Assembly (NCBI RefSeq): GCF_023380025.1
Contig: NZ_CP097253.1
Location: forward strand, 2,816,163-2,880,162
Direction of reading: 5' to 3'
From: Sphingomonas glaciei
Lineage (GTDB): Bacteria; Pseudomonadota; Alphaproteobacteria; Sphingomonadales; Sphingomonadaceae
Length of the DNA: 64,000 nucleotides
Shown: positions 44,603-54,458 of the stretch, in pieces
Position numbering within the stretch: the stretch's first letter is position 1
Layout: each line of letters begins with the position of its first letter
Notes under the pieces: generated by a model
What the model saw: only the letters and a program-made list of their open reading frames with translations
Databases searched by the model: none
What the model was told of the DNA's origin: nothing
Position numbers and translations under genes: made by a program

Positions 44603-45910
44603 TTAGTCCTGATAGATCGGGAAGCGCGCACAAAGCGCGCGGACGCGCTCGTTCACCTGGGCCTCGACCTCGCCATTGCCATCCGCGCCATGGGCCTTGA
44701 GGCCGTCGAGCACGTCGGCGACCATGTCGGCGATGTCGCGGAACTCGGCCTCGCCGAAGCCGCGGGTGGTACCGGCAGGCGAGCCGACGCGGATGCCGCT
44801 GGTCTTCAAGGGCGGCAGCGGGTCGAACGGGATGCCGTTCTTGTTGCAGGTGATCCCGGCGCGCTCGAGAGCTTCATCGGCATCCTTGCCGGTGATCCCG
44901 AGCGGGCGGAGGTCGACCAGCGCGAGGTGGGTGTCGGTGCCGCCAGCGACCAGGTCGGCGCCGCGCTCCTTGAGCCGGCCGGCGAGCGCGCGGGCGTTGG
45001 CGACCACCGCCTTGGCGTAGCTCTTAAAGTCGGGCTGCAGCGCTTCGCCGAAGGCCACCGCCTTGGCGGCGATGACGTGCATCAGCGGGCCGCCCTGGAG
45101 GCCGGGGAAGACCGCCGAATTGATCTTCTTGGCGATCGCCTCGTCGTCGGTCAGGACCATGCCGCCGCGCGGACCGCGCAGGGTCTTGTGGGTGGTGGTG
45201 GTGACGACGTGGGCGTGGCCGAAGGGCGAGGGGTGCTCGCCCGCGGCGACTAGGCCGGCGAAGTGGGCCATGTCGACCATCAGATACGCCCCGACCTTGT
45301 CGGCGATGGCGCGGAAGCGGGCGAAGTCGAGGATGCGCGGGTAGGCCGAGCCGCCGGCGATGATCAGCTTGGGCTTGTGCTCGTTGGCAAGGCGCTTGAC
45401 CTCGTCAAAGTCGACCAGATGGTCATCCTCGCGGACGCCATATTGGACCGCGTTGAACCACTTACCCGACTGAGCGGGCGGGGCGCCGTGGGTGAGGTGG
45501 CCGCCGGCGGCGAGGCTCATCCCGAGGATCGTGTCGCCGGGCTGGAGCAAAGCGAGGAACACCGCGCCATTAGCCTGCGCGCCCGAATGCGGCTGGACGT
45601 TGGCGAAGCCGCAGCCGAACAATTGCTTGGCACGGTCAATGGCGAGCTGCTCGACCGCGTCCGAGGGGTGGCAGCCCTGGTAGTAACGGCGGCCGGGATA
45701 GCCCTCGGCATACTTGTTGGTGAACACCGAGCCCTGCGCCTCGAGGACGGCGCGGCTGACGATGTTCTCGGAGGCGATGAGTTCGATCTGGGTCTGCTCG
45801 CGGGTCATCTCATCACCCACGGCGGCGGCGACGGCGGGGTCGGCGTCGGCGAGGTGCCGGGTGAAGAAGCCCTGCGGCTGGACGTCGTTCAGATTGGCGG
45901 CGGTGGCCAT
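44603..45910 (-). CDS. glyA: Serine hydroxymethyltransferase
   Basis: PLP enzyme that interconverts serine and glycine with tetrahydrofolate, complementing the glycine cleavage operon in C1 metabolism. It has 435 residues. The PLP lysine is Lys242 in [16 protein letters not shown]; other marks are [35 protein letters not shown] and [15 protein letters not shown] 45910 lies 3 nt after rpiB. Confidence 0.97.
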   Translation of the reverse strand: MATAANLNDVQPQGFFTRHLADADPAVAAAVGDEMTREQTQIELIASENIVSRAVLEAQGSVFTNKYAEGYPGRRYYQGCHPSDAVEQLAIDRAKQLFGCGFANVQPHSGAQANGAVFLALLQPGDTILGMSLAAGGHLTHGAPPAQSGKWFNAVQYGVREDDHLVDFDEVKRLANEHKPKLIIAGGSAYPRILDFARFRAIADKVGAYLMVDMAHFAGLVAAGEHPSPFGHAHVVTTTTHKTLRGPRGGMVLTDDEAIAKKINSAVFPGLQGGPLMHVIAAKAVAFGEALQPDFKSYAKAVVANARALAGRLKERGADLVAGGTDTHLALVDLRPLGITGKDADEALERAGITCNKNGIPFDPLPPLKTSGIRVGSPAGTTRGFGEAEFRDIADMVADVLDGLKAHGADGNGEVEAQVNERVRALCARFPIYQD

Positions 45911-45913
45911 GCT

Positions 45914-46354
45914 TTATTCTCCGTGGGTCGCGGACAGGAGGTCGACGCGGGACTGGTGGCGCCCGCCGGCGAAGGGGGTGTCGAGGAAGGCGGTGACGCA
46001 GGCCTTGGCGAGGTCGATGCCGGTGAGCCGGGCGCCGAGCGCGAGAACGTCGGCATCGTTATGCTCGCGGGCGAGGGCGGCGGACAGCGGCTCGTTCACC
46101 AGCGCGCAGCGGCAGGCCGGATTGCGATTGACCGCGATCGAAATGCCGATGCCCGAGCCACAGACCGCGATGCCGCGCTCCGCCCTGCCGGCGGCGAGCG
46201 TCTCGGCCAGCAGGCTTCCGAAGCGGGGGTAGTCGACGCGGTCGGGGCCGTTGGTGCCGAGGTCCACGACCTCGTGCCCCGCCTCGTGCAACCAGTCGCG
46301 AAGCTGGTCCTTGAGCGCGAATCCGGCATGGTCGGCGGCGAGCGCGATAATCAT
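45914..46354 (-). CDS. rpiB: Ribose-5-phosphate isomerase B
   Basis: Interconverts ribose-5-P and ribulose-5-P. It has 146 residues and starts IIALAADHAGFALKD. The active-site region has DLGTNGPDRVDYPRFG and the catalytic Cys motif AVCGSGIGISIAVNR (about 64-78), then HNDADVLALGAR. ATG 46354 is the family start. First gene of the rpiB-glyA-nrdR-trmJ group. About 46 nt separate it from the divergent DUF3429 gene. Confidence 0.94.
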   Translation of the reverse strand: MIIALAADHAGFALKDQLRDWLHEAGHEVVDLGTNGPDRVDYPRFGSLLAETLAAGRAERGIAVCGSGIGISIAVNRNPACRCALVNEPLSAALAREHNDADVLALGARLTGIDLAKACVTAFLDTPFAGGRHQSRVDLLSATHGE

Positions 46355-46400
46355 GGGGCCATCTAGCGGACGATCTCGCGAAATGCCACCGTGCGACCCC

Positions 46401-46841
46401 ATGAAGACGACCATTCCGCTTCCCGCCCTGCTGCTTGGTTTTGCCGGGCTGATCCCGCCCGTCGGGCTGACCGCGGTCGCCTTGCTCGACCTCGGCCTGT
46501 TCGCGCCGTCGACGCCGGGGTTCGTGCTGACCTATGCGGCGATCATCCTGAGTTTCCTTGGTGGGACCTGGTGGGGCTTCGTCAGCCGGCAAGAGCGGCC
46601 CGGCTGGGTGTTGCTGGGTATTTCGGTGCTCCCCGCGCTGGCGGGATGGGCGGCGATCTTCTCGTTCCAGCCGCCCGCCGCGCTGTTCACGCTGGCCGGG
46701 GCGTTGGTGGCGAGCCTTGTGATGGACGCGCTGCTGGTCCGGCGGCGGCTGGCGCCGAGATGGTGGATGAAGCTCAGGGTGCCGCTGAGCCTGCTGCTGA
46801 CGCTGTGCTGCTGCCTGAGCGGGTGGGTGCTGGTGCGCTGA
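46401..46841 (+). CDS. DUF3429 membrane protein
   Basis: A 146-residue inner-membrane protein with four to five hydrophobic segments (about 7-25, 36-58, 72-90, 94-112 and 122-142). The conserved YAAIILSFLGGTWWGF motif identifies DUF3429, a family of unknown function. ATG 46401 was chosen over a longer frame that runs through rpiB's start. Its stop is 3 nt before the convergent hemA stop. Confidence 0.82.
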   Translation: MKTTIPLPALLLGFAGLIPPVGLTAVALLDLGLFAPSTPGFVLTYAAIILSFLGGTWWGFVSRQERPGWVLLGISVLPALAGWAAIFSFQPPAALFTLAGALVASLVMDALLVRRRLAPRWWMKLRVPLSLLLTLCCCLSGWVLVR

Positions 46842-46844
46842 CCC

Positions 46845-48059
46845 TCAGGCCGCCGCGCGCATCTCGAGCCGGTCCCAGATTTCGACCAGCGCACCGGTCA
46901 GCTCGTCCTGCATCTCGGCGGTGTGGGTCGGGCCGGGGGTGAAGCGCAGACGCTCGGTCCCGCGGGGGACGGTGGGGTAGTTTATCGGCTGGACGTAGAA
47001 ACCGTATTCGGCGAGCAGGATGTCGCTGATCCGCTTGGCCTTGACCGGGCAGCCGACCGCGAGCGGCACGATGTGGGTCGTGCTTTCCATCACCGGCAGG
47101 CCGGCCTCGGCGAACTTCTTCTTGAGTAGGGCGGCAGAGGCCTGCTGGCCCTCGCGCTCCTCGGCCGAGGCTTTGAGGTGGCGAACGCTGGCGAGCGCGC
47201 CGGCGACCAGCACGGGCGACAGGCTGGTAGTGAAGATGAAGCCCGGCGCGTAGCTGCGAATGCAATCGACGATGTTGCGGTCGGCCGCGATGTAGCCGCC
47301 CATGACACCGAACGCCTTGCCCAGCGTGCCCTCGATGATGGTGACGCGGTCGGCGACCTCGTCGCGTTCGGAGATGCCGCCGCCGCGCGGGCCGTACATG
47401 CCGACGGCGTGGACCTCGTCGAGATAGGTCAGCGCGCCGTAGCGGTCGGCGAGGTCGCAGATGGCGGCGATCGGCGCGATGTCGCCGTCCATCGAGTAGA
47501 CGCTTTCGAACGCGATCAGCTTGGGGGTCGCCGAGTCCTCGGCTTCGAGCAGTTCCTCGAGATGGGCGAGGTCGTTGTGGCGGAAGATCTTCTTCTCGCA
47601 ACCCGAGCTCTTGATGCCCGCGATCATCGAGGCGTGGTTGAGCTCGTCCGAGAAGATGACGCAGCCGGGCAGCAGCTTGCCCAGCGTCGACAGCGCGGCT
47701 TCGTTGGAGACATAGCCGCTGGTGAACAGCAGCGCGGCTTCCTTGCCGTGGAGGTCGGCGAGTTCGGCCTCGAGGTCGACATGGTAATGGGTGTTGCCGC
47801 CGATGTTGCGGGTACCGCCCGAGCCGGCGCCGACGTCGTGCAGCGCCTGTTCCATCGCCTCGACCACGGCGGGGTGCTGGCCCATGCCGAGATAGTCGTT
47901 CGAGCACCAGACGGTGATCGGCTTGGGCCCGTTGTGGCCGGCGAAACAGCGCGCATTGGGGTACGACCCCTTGTTGCGCAGGATGTCGATAAAGACGCGG
48001 TAACGTCCTTCATCGTGCAGCCGGTCAATCGCTGCCTGGAAGATGGATTGGTAATCCAA
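46845..48059 (-). CDS. hemA: 5-aminolevulinate synthase
   Basis: Condenses glycine and succinyl-CoA, committing to heme by the C4 route typical of Alphaproteobacteria. It has 404 residues. The PLP lysine is Lys248 in [56 protein letters not shown] and [16 protein letters not shown] are conserved. The start is TTG 48059, with GAGGGA about 4 nt upstream. On the minus strand TTGGCC and TGTATT 16 nt apart, within 48081-48112, are a possible promoter. Confidence 0.95.
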   Translation of the reverse strand: MDYQSIFQAAIDRLHDEGRYRVFIDILRNKGSYPNARCFAGHNGPKPITVWCSNDYLGMGQHPAVVEAMEQALHDVGAGSGGTRNIGGNTHYHVDLEAELADLHGKEAALLFTSGYVSNEAALSTLGKLLPGCVIFSDELNHASMIAGIKSSGCEKKIFRHNDLAHLEELLEAEDSATPKLIAFESVYSMDGDIAPIAAICDLADRYGALTYLDEVHAVGMYGPRGGGISERDEVADRVTIIEGTLGKAFGVMGGYIAADRNIVDCIRSYAPGFIFTTSLSPVLVAGALASVRHLKASAEEREGQQASAALLKKKFAEAGLPVMESTTHIVPLAVGCPVKAKRISDILLAEYGFYVQPINYPTVPRGTERLRFTPGPTHTAEMQDELTGALVEIWDRLEMRAAA

Positions 48060-48131
48060 AGTGTCCCTCGTGCTCAGCGCGGAGCCAATACAAAGTCTTT
48101 GGGCACAAGGCCAATGCGAACGACTCGCAAG

Positions 48132-48923
48132 TCAGACGTGCCGAACGTCCCTTAAATTATAGCGGGCGAGAGCCTCGGCCAATGGGGCATTCGGTCCACC
48201 CCCGGTGAAGAGCGCGATGCCGGGCGAGGGCTGAACCGGCCATGGCTGGCCGGCGGTGAGGTGGGCGATGCGGCGGGCGATGCCGGAGCCGCCATCGACC
48301 TGCGCCACTCCGGGCAGCGCCAGCGCCAGTTCCTCGGCGAGCAACGGGAAGTGGGTGCAGGCGAGCACCACGACGTCCATCTTCTGTCCGGTCAGCGGGG
48401 CGACGGCTGCGGCGACGGCAGCCGGATCGATCGGCTCGCCCGCCAGCTTGGCCTCCGCAAGCGCGACCAGGCCGGCCGAGCCGTGGCGAAGCACGGTGCA
48501 GTCGGCGGCGTGGGCGGCGGCAAGGTCGTCGACATAGGGCTGGCGAACGGTGGCTTCGGTCCCGAGCACGCCGATCACGCGGGTGCGGCTCAACTCCGCC
48601 GCCGGCTTGATCGCAGGAACGGTGCCGACCACCGGAATGTCGAGCGCGGCGCGGACATAGGGGAGGGCGATGGTCGAGGCGGTGTTGCAGGCGATCACCG
48701 CCAGCCGCGGGCGGAAGCGCTCGGTAAGGCGCCCGAGCAGGGCAGGCACGCGCGCTGCGATCTCGGCCTCCGAGCGAGTGCCGTAGGGAAAGGCGGCGCT
48801 GTCGGCGACGTAGACGATCGGTGCGGTCGGTAGCAGGGCGCGGGTGGGCCCCAGCACGCTGAGGCCGCCGACGCCGGAATCGAAAAAGAGAAAGGGAGCG
48901 GCGGGGTCCACAGCGATCGCCAT
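48132..48923 (-). CDS. murI: Glutamate racemase
   Basis: Makes D-glutamate for peptidoglycan. It has 263 residues: FLFFDSGVGGLSVLGP opens the fold, and the two catalytic cysteines are in VIACNTASTIALP (about 72) and VLACTHFPLL (about 182). ADSAAFPYG is also typical. ATG 48923 was chosen; an upstream ATG at 48965 gives 14 more residues but leaves no room for a promoter against plsY. Divergent from plsY. Confidence 0.93.
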   Translation of the reverse strand: MAIAVDPAAPFLFFDSGVGGLSVLGPTRALLPTAPIVYVADSAAFPYGTRSEAEIAARVPALLGRLTERFRPRLAVIACNTASTIALPYVRAALDIPVVGTVPAIKPAAELSRTRVIGVLGTEATVRQPYVDDLAAAHAADCTVLRHGSAGLVALAEAKLAGEPIDPAAVAAAVAPLTGQKMDVVVLACTHFPLLAEELALALPGVAQVDGGSGIARRIAHLTAGQPWPVQPSPGIALFTGGGPNAPLAEALARYNLRDVRHV

Positions 48924-48967
48924 AAGCGGTCGTTGCGCGGCGGCACAATGCTCTCTAGCCTCCACCT

Positions 48968-49558
48968 ATGTCGTTCGGACTGCTTCTCGCCCTCGCGCTC
49001 GGTTATCTGCTTGGGTCGATCCCCTTCGGGCTTATCCTCACCCGCCTGTTCGGCAAAGGCGATATCCGCGCCATCGGCAGCGGCAATATCGGCGCGACCA
49101 ACGTGCTCCGCACCGGGTCCAAGGGGCTGGCCGCGGCAACTTTGGTGCTCGACGCGCTGAAGGGCACTGCGGCTGTGCTGATCGCCGAGCAATTGTGGCC
49201 GGGCGCCGGGCGGATCGCCGCCGGGGCCGCGCTGGTAGGGCATCTTTATCCGGTGTGGCTTCGGTTCAAGGGCGGCAAGGGGGTGGCGACGTTGCTCGGC
49301 ATCCTGATCGGCCTCGCCTGGCCGATCGCGGCTATCTACGCCGCGGTATGGATCGGGCTGCTGCTGGTGCTTCGGATCAGCTCGGTCGCTGGGATTGCCG
49401 CGGCGGTCAGCGCGCCGGTCGCGGCGGCCTTGCTCGGGCGGCCCGAACTAACGGTCATGCTGGCGGCGTTCGCGCTGCTGGTGGTGTGGCAGCATCGCGA
49501 AAATCTTGCCCGGCTCAGGGCCGGGACCGAGCCCCGGGTCGGGCGCTCTCGAGTTTGA
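48968..49558 (+). CDS. plsY: Acyl-phosphate glycerol-3-phosphate acyltransferase
   Basis: First acylation in phospholipid synthesis, using acyl-phosphate, in the inner membrane. It has 196 residues with about six hydrophobic segments. Motif 1 is GYLLGSIPFGLILTRLFGKGDIRAIGSGNIGATNVLR (about 11-47), motif 2 ALVGHLYPVWLRFKGGKGVATLLG (about 90-113), and motif 3 near the end (VVWQHRENLARL). The stop overlaps the dprA start (TTGA). Confidence 0.95.
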   Translation: MSFGLLLALALGYLLGSIPFGLILTRLFGKGDIRAIGSGNIGATNVLRTGSKGLAAATLVLDALKGTAAVLIAEQLWPGAGRIAAGAALVGHLYPVWLRFKGGKGVATLLGILIGLAWPIAAIYAAVWIGLLLVLRISSVAGIAAAVSAPVAAALLGRPELTVMLAAFALLVVWQHRENLARLRAGTEPRVGRSRV

Positions 49559-50646
49559 GCGGAGCCGATCTTCTTGCCCGGATCCGGCTGATCCGCAGCC
49601 AGAGCATCGGTCCGGTCACCTTTCGCCAGTTGCTTGCCCGCTTCGGCAGCGCGGAGGCGGCGCTGCAGGCGGTGCCGGACCTGGCGGCGCGGGGCGGCGG
49701 ACGGATGCCGGCGCTATGCAGCGAAGAGCAGGCGGAGCGCGAGCGAGCGCGGGTGGAGGCGCTGGGCGGACGCTACCTCAGCCTTGGGCAAGGGTTGTAC
49801 CCCTCTTTGCTGGCGGAAAGCGACAATGCGCCGCCGCTGCTGACCGCGATCGGCGACCTGTCGTTGCTGGAGCGGCCGAGCGTGGCGATGGTCGGGGCGC
49901 GCAATGCCAGCGCGGCGGCGTGCCGCTTCGCCCGGGGACTGGCGCACGACCTAGGCCGCGAGGGCGTGGTGGTGGTGTCGGGGCTGGCACGCGGAATCGA
50001 TGCCGCGGCGCACGAGGGAGGGCTGGCGACGGGCACGATCGGGGTGATCGCGGGGGGGCTCGACATCTTCTATCCGCCCGAGAACGAGCGGCTTCAACGC
50101 GAGATGGCGGCTAAGGGGCTGGTGCTGGCCGAGATGCCGCCGGGCACCGAGCCCCGGGCACGGCACTTCCCCTATCGGAACCGGATCATCGCCGGCCTGT
50201 GTCCCGCGACTTTGGTGGTGGAAGCGGCGCCGCGCTCTGGCTCGCTGATCACCGCCCGGCTGGCGGCGGAAATGGGGCGTGAGGTGCTGGCGGTGCCGGG
50301 CAGCCCGCTCGATCCCCGCGCGCAGGGTTGCAACGGGCTGATCCGCGATGGCGCGACGCTGGTTCAGAATGCCGCCGAAGTAATGGAAGCTCTGAGGCCC
50401 GGGCTGGGCGGAGTGCGATCGGGCCGGGACCTGTTTTCCTATTCGCCCGAGGTACCAGCAAGCGTCGAGCCGGACGGCGCTGAACGCGCGCGGGTGGAGG
50501 AACTGCTTGGCCCTTCGCCGGCACCGGTGGACGAGATCGTGCGGCTGTCGGGGCTGGAGCCCGGGGCGGTGCAGCTGGTGTTGCTTGAGCTCGATCTCGC
50601 CGGACGGCTCGATCGGCATGCGGGTGGAAAGGTGAGCCTGCGATGA
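49555..50646 (+). CDS. dprA: DNA-processing protein DprA
   Basis: Loads RecA on incoming single-stranded DNA in natural transformation. It has 363 residues: a helical N-terminus (RIRLIRSQSIGPVTFRQLLARFGS), the Rossmann domain with VAMVGARNASAAACRFARGLA (about 103-123), VVVSGLARGIDAAAHEGGL, GTEPRARHFPYRNRIIAGL, and VVEAAPRSGSLITARLA, and a C-terminal winged-helix-like domain. The start is TTG 49555, overlapping the plsY stop as TTGA; the longer frame would cover plsY entirely. Its stop overlaps the next start (ATGA). Confidence 0.93.
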   Translation: MSGADLLARIRLIRSQSIGPVTFRQLLARFGSAEAALQAVPDLAARGGGRMPALCSEEQAERERARVEALGGRYLSLGQGLYPSLLAESDNAPPLLTAIGDLSLLERPSVAMVGARNASAAACRFARGLAHDLGREGVVVVSGLARGIDAAAHEGGLATGTIGVIAGGLDIFYPPENERLQREMAAKGLVLAEMPPGTEPRARHFPYRNRIIAGLCPATLVVEAAPRSGSLITARLAAEMGREVLAVPGSPLDPRAQGCNGLIRDGATLVQNAAEVMEALRPGLGGVRSGRDLFSYSPEVPASVEPDGAERARVEELLGPSPAPVDEIVRLSGLEPGAVQLVLLELDLAGRLDRHAGGKVSLR

Positions 50647-51176
50647 TGGCGCGGCTTATCCCCGAGGAGAAGATCGGGATCGGGCTGACTCTGCTGGCAA
50701 TGGCGCTGGGGCTTGCCGGAGCCTATCTCTACCAGCGCTTCTGGATCCTGTCTTTCATCCCCTTCCTGCTGCTGTTCATCGTCTTCCTGGGCTTCGCGAT
50801 TGGCAAGATCATCGATGCGACCAAGGATCGTGACCTTGCCCCCTCGCTACGCTGGCGCAAGGCGCTTGCCGTGCCGTTGATGGTCGGCGGGTTCTGGGCC
50901 GTGGACGGGCTCACCGCTTTGACCAGCCGAACCAGCGCGCAGGCTTTCCTGTTCAGTCACCGTGAAGCGATGAATGCGGCGGAGCGGAAGGTTGGCCCCG
51001 GGCAGGCCGTTGCGATGCGCTATCTCGAAGGCATTCCAGATGGCGGCGTTGCGATCATTCGCTCCGATCTCGAGCCCACCCGGCTTCCGGTGCAGCGGCA
51101 GCTCGAACTGGTGGGCGAGAACATGAATCGCTGCCGGCCGCTGCTCGGACGCGATTGGCTATGCGGCTACGACTAA
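50643..51176 (+). CDS. Membrane protein, unknown
   Basis: Not recognised. It has 177 residues with two to three N-terminal membrane segments (about 11-32, 34-58 and possibly 75-90), then a soluble C-terminal half. Two Cys (RCRPLL and LCGYD) lie in the last 20 residues. It is translationally coupled to dprA through ATGA and followed by topA after 65 nt. Confidence 0.72.
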   Translation: MMARLIPEEKIGIGLTLLAMALGLAGAYLYQRFWILSFIPFLLLFIVFLGFAIGKIIDATKDRDLAPSLRWRKALAVPLMVGGFWAVDGLTALTSRTSAQAFLFSHREAMNAAERKVGPGQAVAMRYLEGIPDGGVAIIRSDLEPTRLPVQRQLELVGENMNRCRPLLGRDWLCGYD

Positions 51177-51241
51177 CCCGCTTGACGGGCCGCCGCCCAC
51201 CTCTCCACCCTCGTGCGTATACGTGAGGGAGTTCGGGTCCA

Positions 51242-53722
51242 GTGAAGCTTGTCGTTGTTGAATCGCCGGCCAAGGCCAAGACCATCGAGAAATATCTCGG
51301 CCCGGGCCACAAGGTGCTGGCGAGCTACGGCCACGTCCGCGACCTGCCGCCCAAGGACGGGTCGGTGAATCCGGACGAGGACTTCGCGATGGACTGGGAG
51401 GTCTATGGCGACAAGGCCAAGCAGGTGAAGGCGATCGCCGATGCCGCCAAGGCCTCCGACACGCTGATCCTCGCCACCGACCCCGACCGCGAGGGCGAGG
51501 CGATCAGCTGGCACGTCCGCGAACTGCTGGCGAAGAAGAAAGCGCTGCCCAAGGACGTCCGGCGGGTGACCTTCAACGCCATCACCAAGTCTGCGGTGCT
51601 GGAGGCGATGGCGGCGCCGCGCGAACTCGATCACGACCTCATCGACGCGTACCGCGCCCGCCGTGCGCTCGACTATCTGGTCGGCTTCACCCTGTCGCCG
51701 ATCCTGTGGCGCAAGCTGCCGGGTGCCAAGAGCGCGGGCCGGGTACAGTCGGTGGCGCTGCGCCTGATCGTCGACCGCGAGGCAGAGATCGAGCGCTTCC
51801 GGGCGCAGGAATATTGGACCGTGTCGGCGCGCTTTGCCGCGACGGGCCAAGAGTTCACCGCCCGGCTGGTCGAGCTCGACGGCAAGAAGATCGACAAGCT
51901 GACGCTGGGCGACAAGGGTTCGGCGACCGAGGCGAAGAAAGCGGTCGAGGCGGGGCACTTCGCGGTGGCGAGCGTCGAGACCAAACCGTTCACCCGCAAC
52001 CCGCCGCCGCCCTTCACCACCTCGACCCTGCAGCAGGAAGCGGCGCGCAAGCTCGGCTTTTCGGCAAGTCACACGATGCGGGTCGCGCAGCAGCTGTATG
52101 AGGACGGGCTGATCACCTACATGCGGACCGACGGCGTGCAGATGGCCGGTGAGGCGATCAGTGCCGCGCGCAAGGCCGTCGCCGATCGCTTCGGATCGCA
52201 GCACCTGCCCGACAAGCCGCGGCAGTACACTTCCAAGGCTAAGAATGCTCAGGAAGCCCATGAGGCGATCCGGCCGACCGACTTCGCCATGGAGAAGGCG
52301 GCAAGCGGCGATCATGGGCGATTGTACGAGCTGGTCCTGAACCGCGCGCTGGCGAGCCAGATGGCGGCGGCCCGGCTGGAGCGGACGGTGGTTGAGCTGG
52401 CAAGCGATCGGGCAAAGCTGCGCGCGACTGGGCAGGTGACGCTGTTCCCGGGCTTCCTTGCGCTGTACGAGGAGGGGCGCGACGAAAAGGCCGACGAGGA
52501 AGACGGCGCAAAGATGCCGCACCTCGCCAAGGGCGATCGGCCCGACAAGCTGGGCGTCGATGCGGTGCAGAGCTTCACCCAGCCGCCGCCGCGCTTTTCG
52601 GAAGCGAGCCTGGTCAAGCGACTGGAGGAGCTCGGCATCGGGCGGCCGTCGACCTACGCGGCGACGCTGCAGACGCTGAAGGACCGCGAATATGTGCGGC
52701 TGGAAAAGAACCGCTTCATCCCCGAGGAGAGCGGGCGGCTGGTGACGGCGTTCCTGGAGCGCTTCTTCGAGAAGTACGTCAGCTACGATTACACCGCCGA
52801 GCTGGAAGACGAGCTGGACGACGTCTCCGGCGGGCGGATGGCATGGCTGAAGCTGCTCGAGGAGTTCTGGCGCGACTTCAAGCCCAAGGCGGGCGAAGTG
52901 ATGGAACAGAAGCCGTCGGAAGTGACGGCGGCACTGGACGAGTTCCTGTCGCCCTGGCTGTTCCCCGACAAGGGCGATGGCAGCGATCCGCGGCTGTGCC
53001 CGGCGTGCGGCAACGGGCGGCTGGCGCTGCGCGGGGGCAAGTTCGGAGCGTTCGTGGCTTGCTCGAACTACCCCGAGTGCAAGTTCACGCGGAAGTTCGG
53101 GCAGGGCGGCGATGCGGCGGCGACCAGCAGCGAGCCGGCGGACCTGGGCGAAGGCATCATGCTCAAGAGCGGGCGGTTCGGGCCCTATGTCGAGCAGGGC
53201 GAGAAGCGGGCGTCGATTCCTAAGGACGTGCAGATCGACCTCGAGTGGGCACAGAAGCTGCTGAGCCTACCACGTGAGATCGGGTCGCACCCGGAGACGG
53301 GCGAGCTGATCACCGCATCGATCGGGCGCTACGGGCCTTACCTGCAGCACCAGGGGAAGTACGCTCGTCTTACCAGCACCGCCGAGGTGTTCGAGACCGG
53401 CATGAACGCCGCGGTGGCCAAGCTGGCGGATGCGGCGAGCGGGGCCGGCAAGGGCCGCGGGGCAGCGCGGGAGCCGTTGGCGGTGCTGGGGGCTCATCCC
53501 GAGAGCGCCAAGGAGCTGAAGGTGATGGAGGGGCGGTTTGGCCCTTACGTCACCGACGGGACGACCCATGCGACCTTGCCCAAGTCGGCCGATCCCAAGG
53601 CGGTGACGCTGGACGAGGCGGTGGCGCTGATCGATGCCAAGGCGGCCAAGGGCCCGGTCAAGGGTAAGAAGGCGCCGGCGAAAAAGAAGGCGGCGCCGAA
53701 GAAGGCGGCTGCGAAGAAGTAG
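51242..53722 (+). CDS. topA: DNA topoisomerase I
   Basis: Type IA topoisomerase relaxing negative supercoils. It has 826 residues: TOPRIM domain (KLVVVESPAKAKTIEKYLG at the start and TDPDREGEAISWH near 80), active-site Tyr293 in GLITYMRTDG, a single zinc-ribbon (RLCPACGNGRLALRGGKFGAFVACSNYPECKF, about 580-612), then repeats GRFGPYVEQG, GRYGPYLQHQ and GRFGPYVTDG, and a Lys/Ala-rich tail. The GTG start at 51242 matches the family N-terminus. The last 65 nt overlap the convergent moeB/thiF gene. Confidence 0.96.
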   Translation: MKLVVVESPAKAKTIEKYLGPGHKVLASYGHVRDLPPKDGSVNPDEDFAMDWEVYGDKAKQVKAIADAAKASDTLILATDPDREGEAISWHVRELLAKKKALPKDVRRVTFNAITKSAVLEAMAAPRELDHDLIDAYRARRALDYLVGFTLSPILWRKLPGAKSAGRVQSVALRLIVDREAEIERFRAQEYWTVSARFAATGQEFTARLVELDGKKIDKLTLGDKGSATEAKKAVEAGHFAVASVETKPFTRNPPPPFTTSTLQQEAARKLGFSASHTMRVAQQLYEDGLITYMRTDGVQMAGEAISAARKAVADRFGSQHLPDKPRQYTSKAKNAQEAHEAIRPTDFAMEKAASGDHGRLYELVLNRALASQMAAARLERTVVELASDRAKLRATGQVTLFPGFLALYEEGRDEKADEEDGAKMPHLAKGDRPDKLGVDAVQSFTQPPPRFSEASLVKRLEELGIGRPSTYAATLQTLKDREYVRLEKNRFIPEESGRLVTAFLERFFEKYVSYDYTAELEDELDDVSGGRMAWLKLLEEFWRDFKPKAGEVMEQKPSEVTAALDEFLSPWLFPDKGDGSDPRLCPACGNGRLALRGGKFGAFVACSNYPECKFTRKFGQGGDAAATSSEPADLGEGIMLKSGRFGPYVEQGEKRASIPKDVQIDLEWAQKLLSLPREIGSHPETGELITASIGRYGPYLQHQGKYARLTSTAEVFETGMNAAVAKLADAASGAGKGRGAAREPLAVLGAHPESAKELKVMEGRFGPYVTDGTTHATLPKSADPKAVTLDEAVALIDAKAAKGPVKGKKAPAKKKAAPKKAAAKK

Positions 53723-54458
53723 TCCCGCAGGCCCGGCAGCCCGGATCCGCGACGATGCGGATCGGGCGCTGGGTGCCGGCGAGGCCGTCGATCAGGTGGA
53801 CGGTGCCGGTCTTTACCTCGCCCGCCTGCGCCAGCAAGCGCAGGGCGAGGAGGGCGGCGAGATTGCCGGCGAGGCCGGTCAGCGTCCCGGTGACGCCGAG
53901 TTCGGCGCAATTGTCGCAATCGTCGGCGTCGAAGGCGTCGCCGACGAAGCAGCGGTAGCAGGGGCGGCCGGTGAACAGTCCGACCTGGCCTTGCCATTGC
54001 GCGGCGGCGGCGCTGAGCAGGGGCAGGCCCGAAGCGACGCAGGCGTCGCTGACCGCGAGGCGGGTCGCGAAATTGTCGGTGCCATCGATCACCAAGTCGT
54101 GACCGGACAAGATGGCGGCGGCATTGTCGGGCACGATGGCTTGCTCGACCCCGGCGACCTCGACGAAGGGGTTCAGGCGGCGGACGAACTGGGCGGCGAG
54201 CGCGGCCTTGGGCTCTCCAGCGTCACGCGAGCGATAGATCGGCTGGCGGTGGAGGTTCGACAGGTCGGCTCGGTCGGGGTCGATGATGGTCAGCCGCCCG
54301 ACGCCAGCGCCGGCCAGCGCCGGGATCACCGCTGCGCCGATCCCACCCGCACCGACCACCGCGACTTTCGCTGCCTTGAGCCGCTGCTGGCCCGTCCCAC
54401 CGAGATGGGGAAGGACGATCTGACGAGCGTAGCGAGTGAGTTCCTCGTCGGAAAGCAT
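53658..54458 (-). CDS. ThiF/MoeB/HesA-family adenylyltransferase
   Basis: An E1-like enzyme activating a sulfur-carrier protein (MoaD or ThiS) by adenylation. It has 266 residues: RYARQIVLPHLGGTGQQRLKAAKV, VVGAGGIGAAVIPALAGAGVGRLTIID (nucleotide-binding loop, about 34-60), NLHRQPIY, IDGTDNFATR and zinc Cys pairs in CYRCFVGD and CRACG. The last about 21 residues after CRACG lie antisense to the topA C-terminus and are unrelated to the family. The start shares one base with the dut stop. Confidence 0.9.
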   Translation of the reverse strand: MLSDEELTRYARQIVLPHLGGTGQQRLKAAKVAVVGAGGIGAAVIPALAGAGVGRLTIIDPDRADLSNLHRQPIYRSRDAGEPKAALAAQFVRRLNPFVEVAGVEQAIVPDNAAAILSGHDLVIDGTDNFATRLAVSDACVASGLPLLSAAAAQWQGQVGLFTGRPCYRCFVGDAFDADDCDNCAELGVTGTLTGLAGNLAALLALRLLAQAGEVKTGTVHLIDGLAGTQRPIRIVADPGCRACGTTSSQPPSSAPPSFSPAPSYP

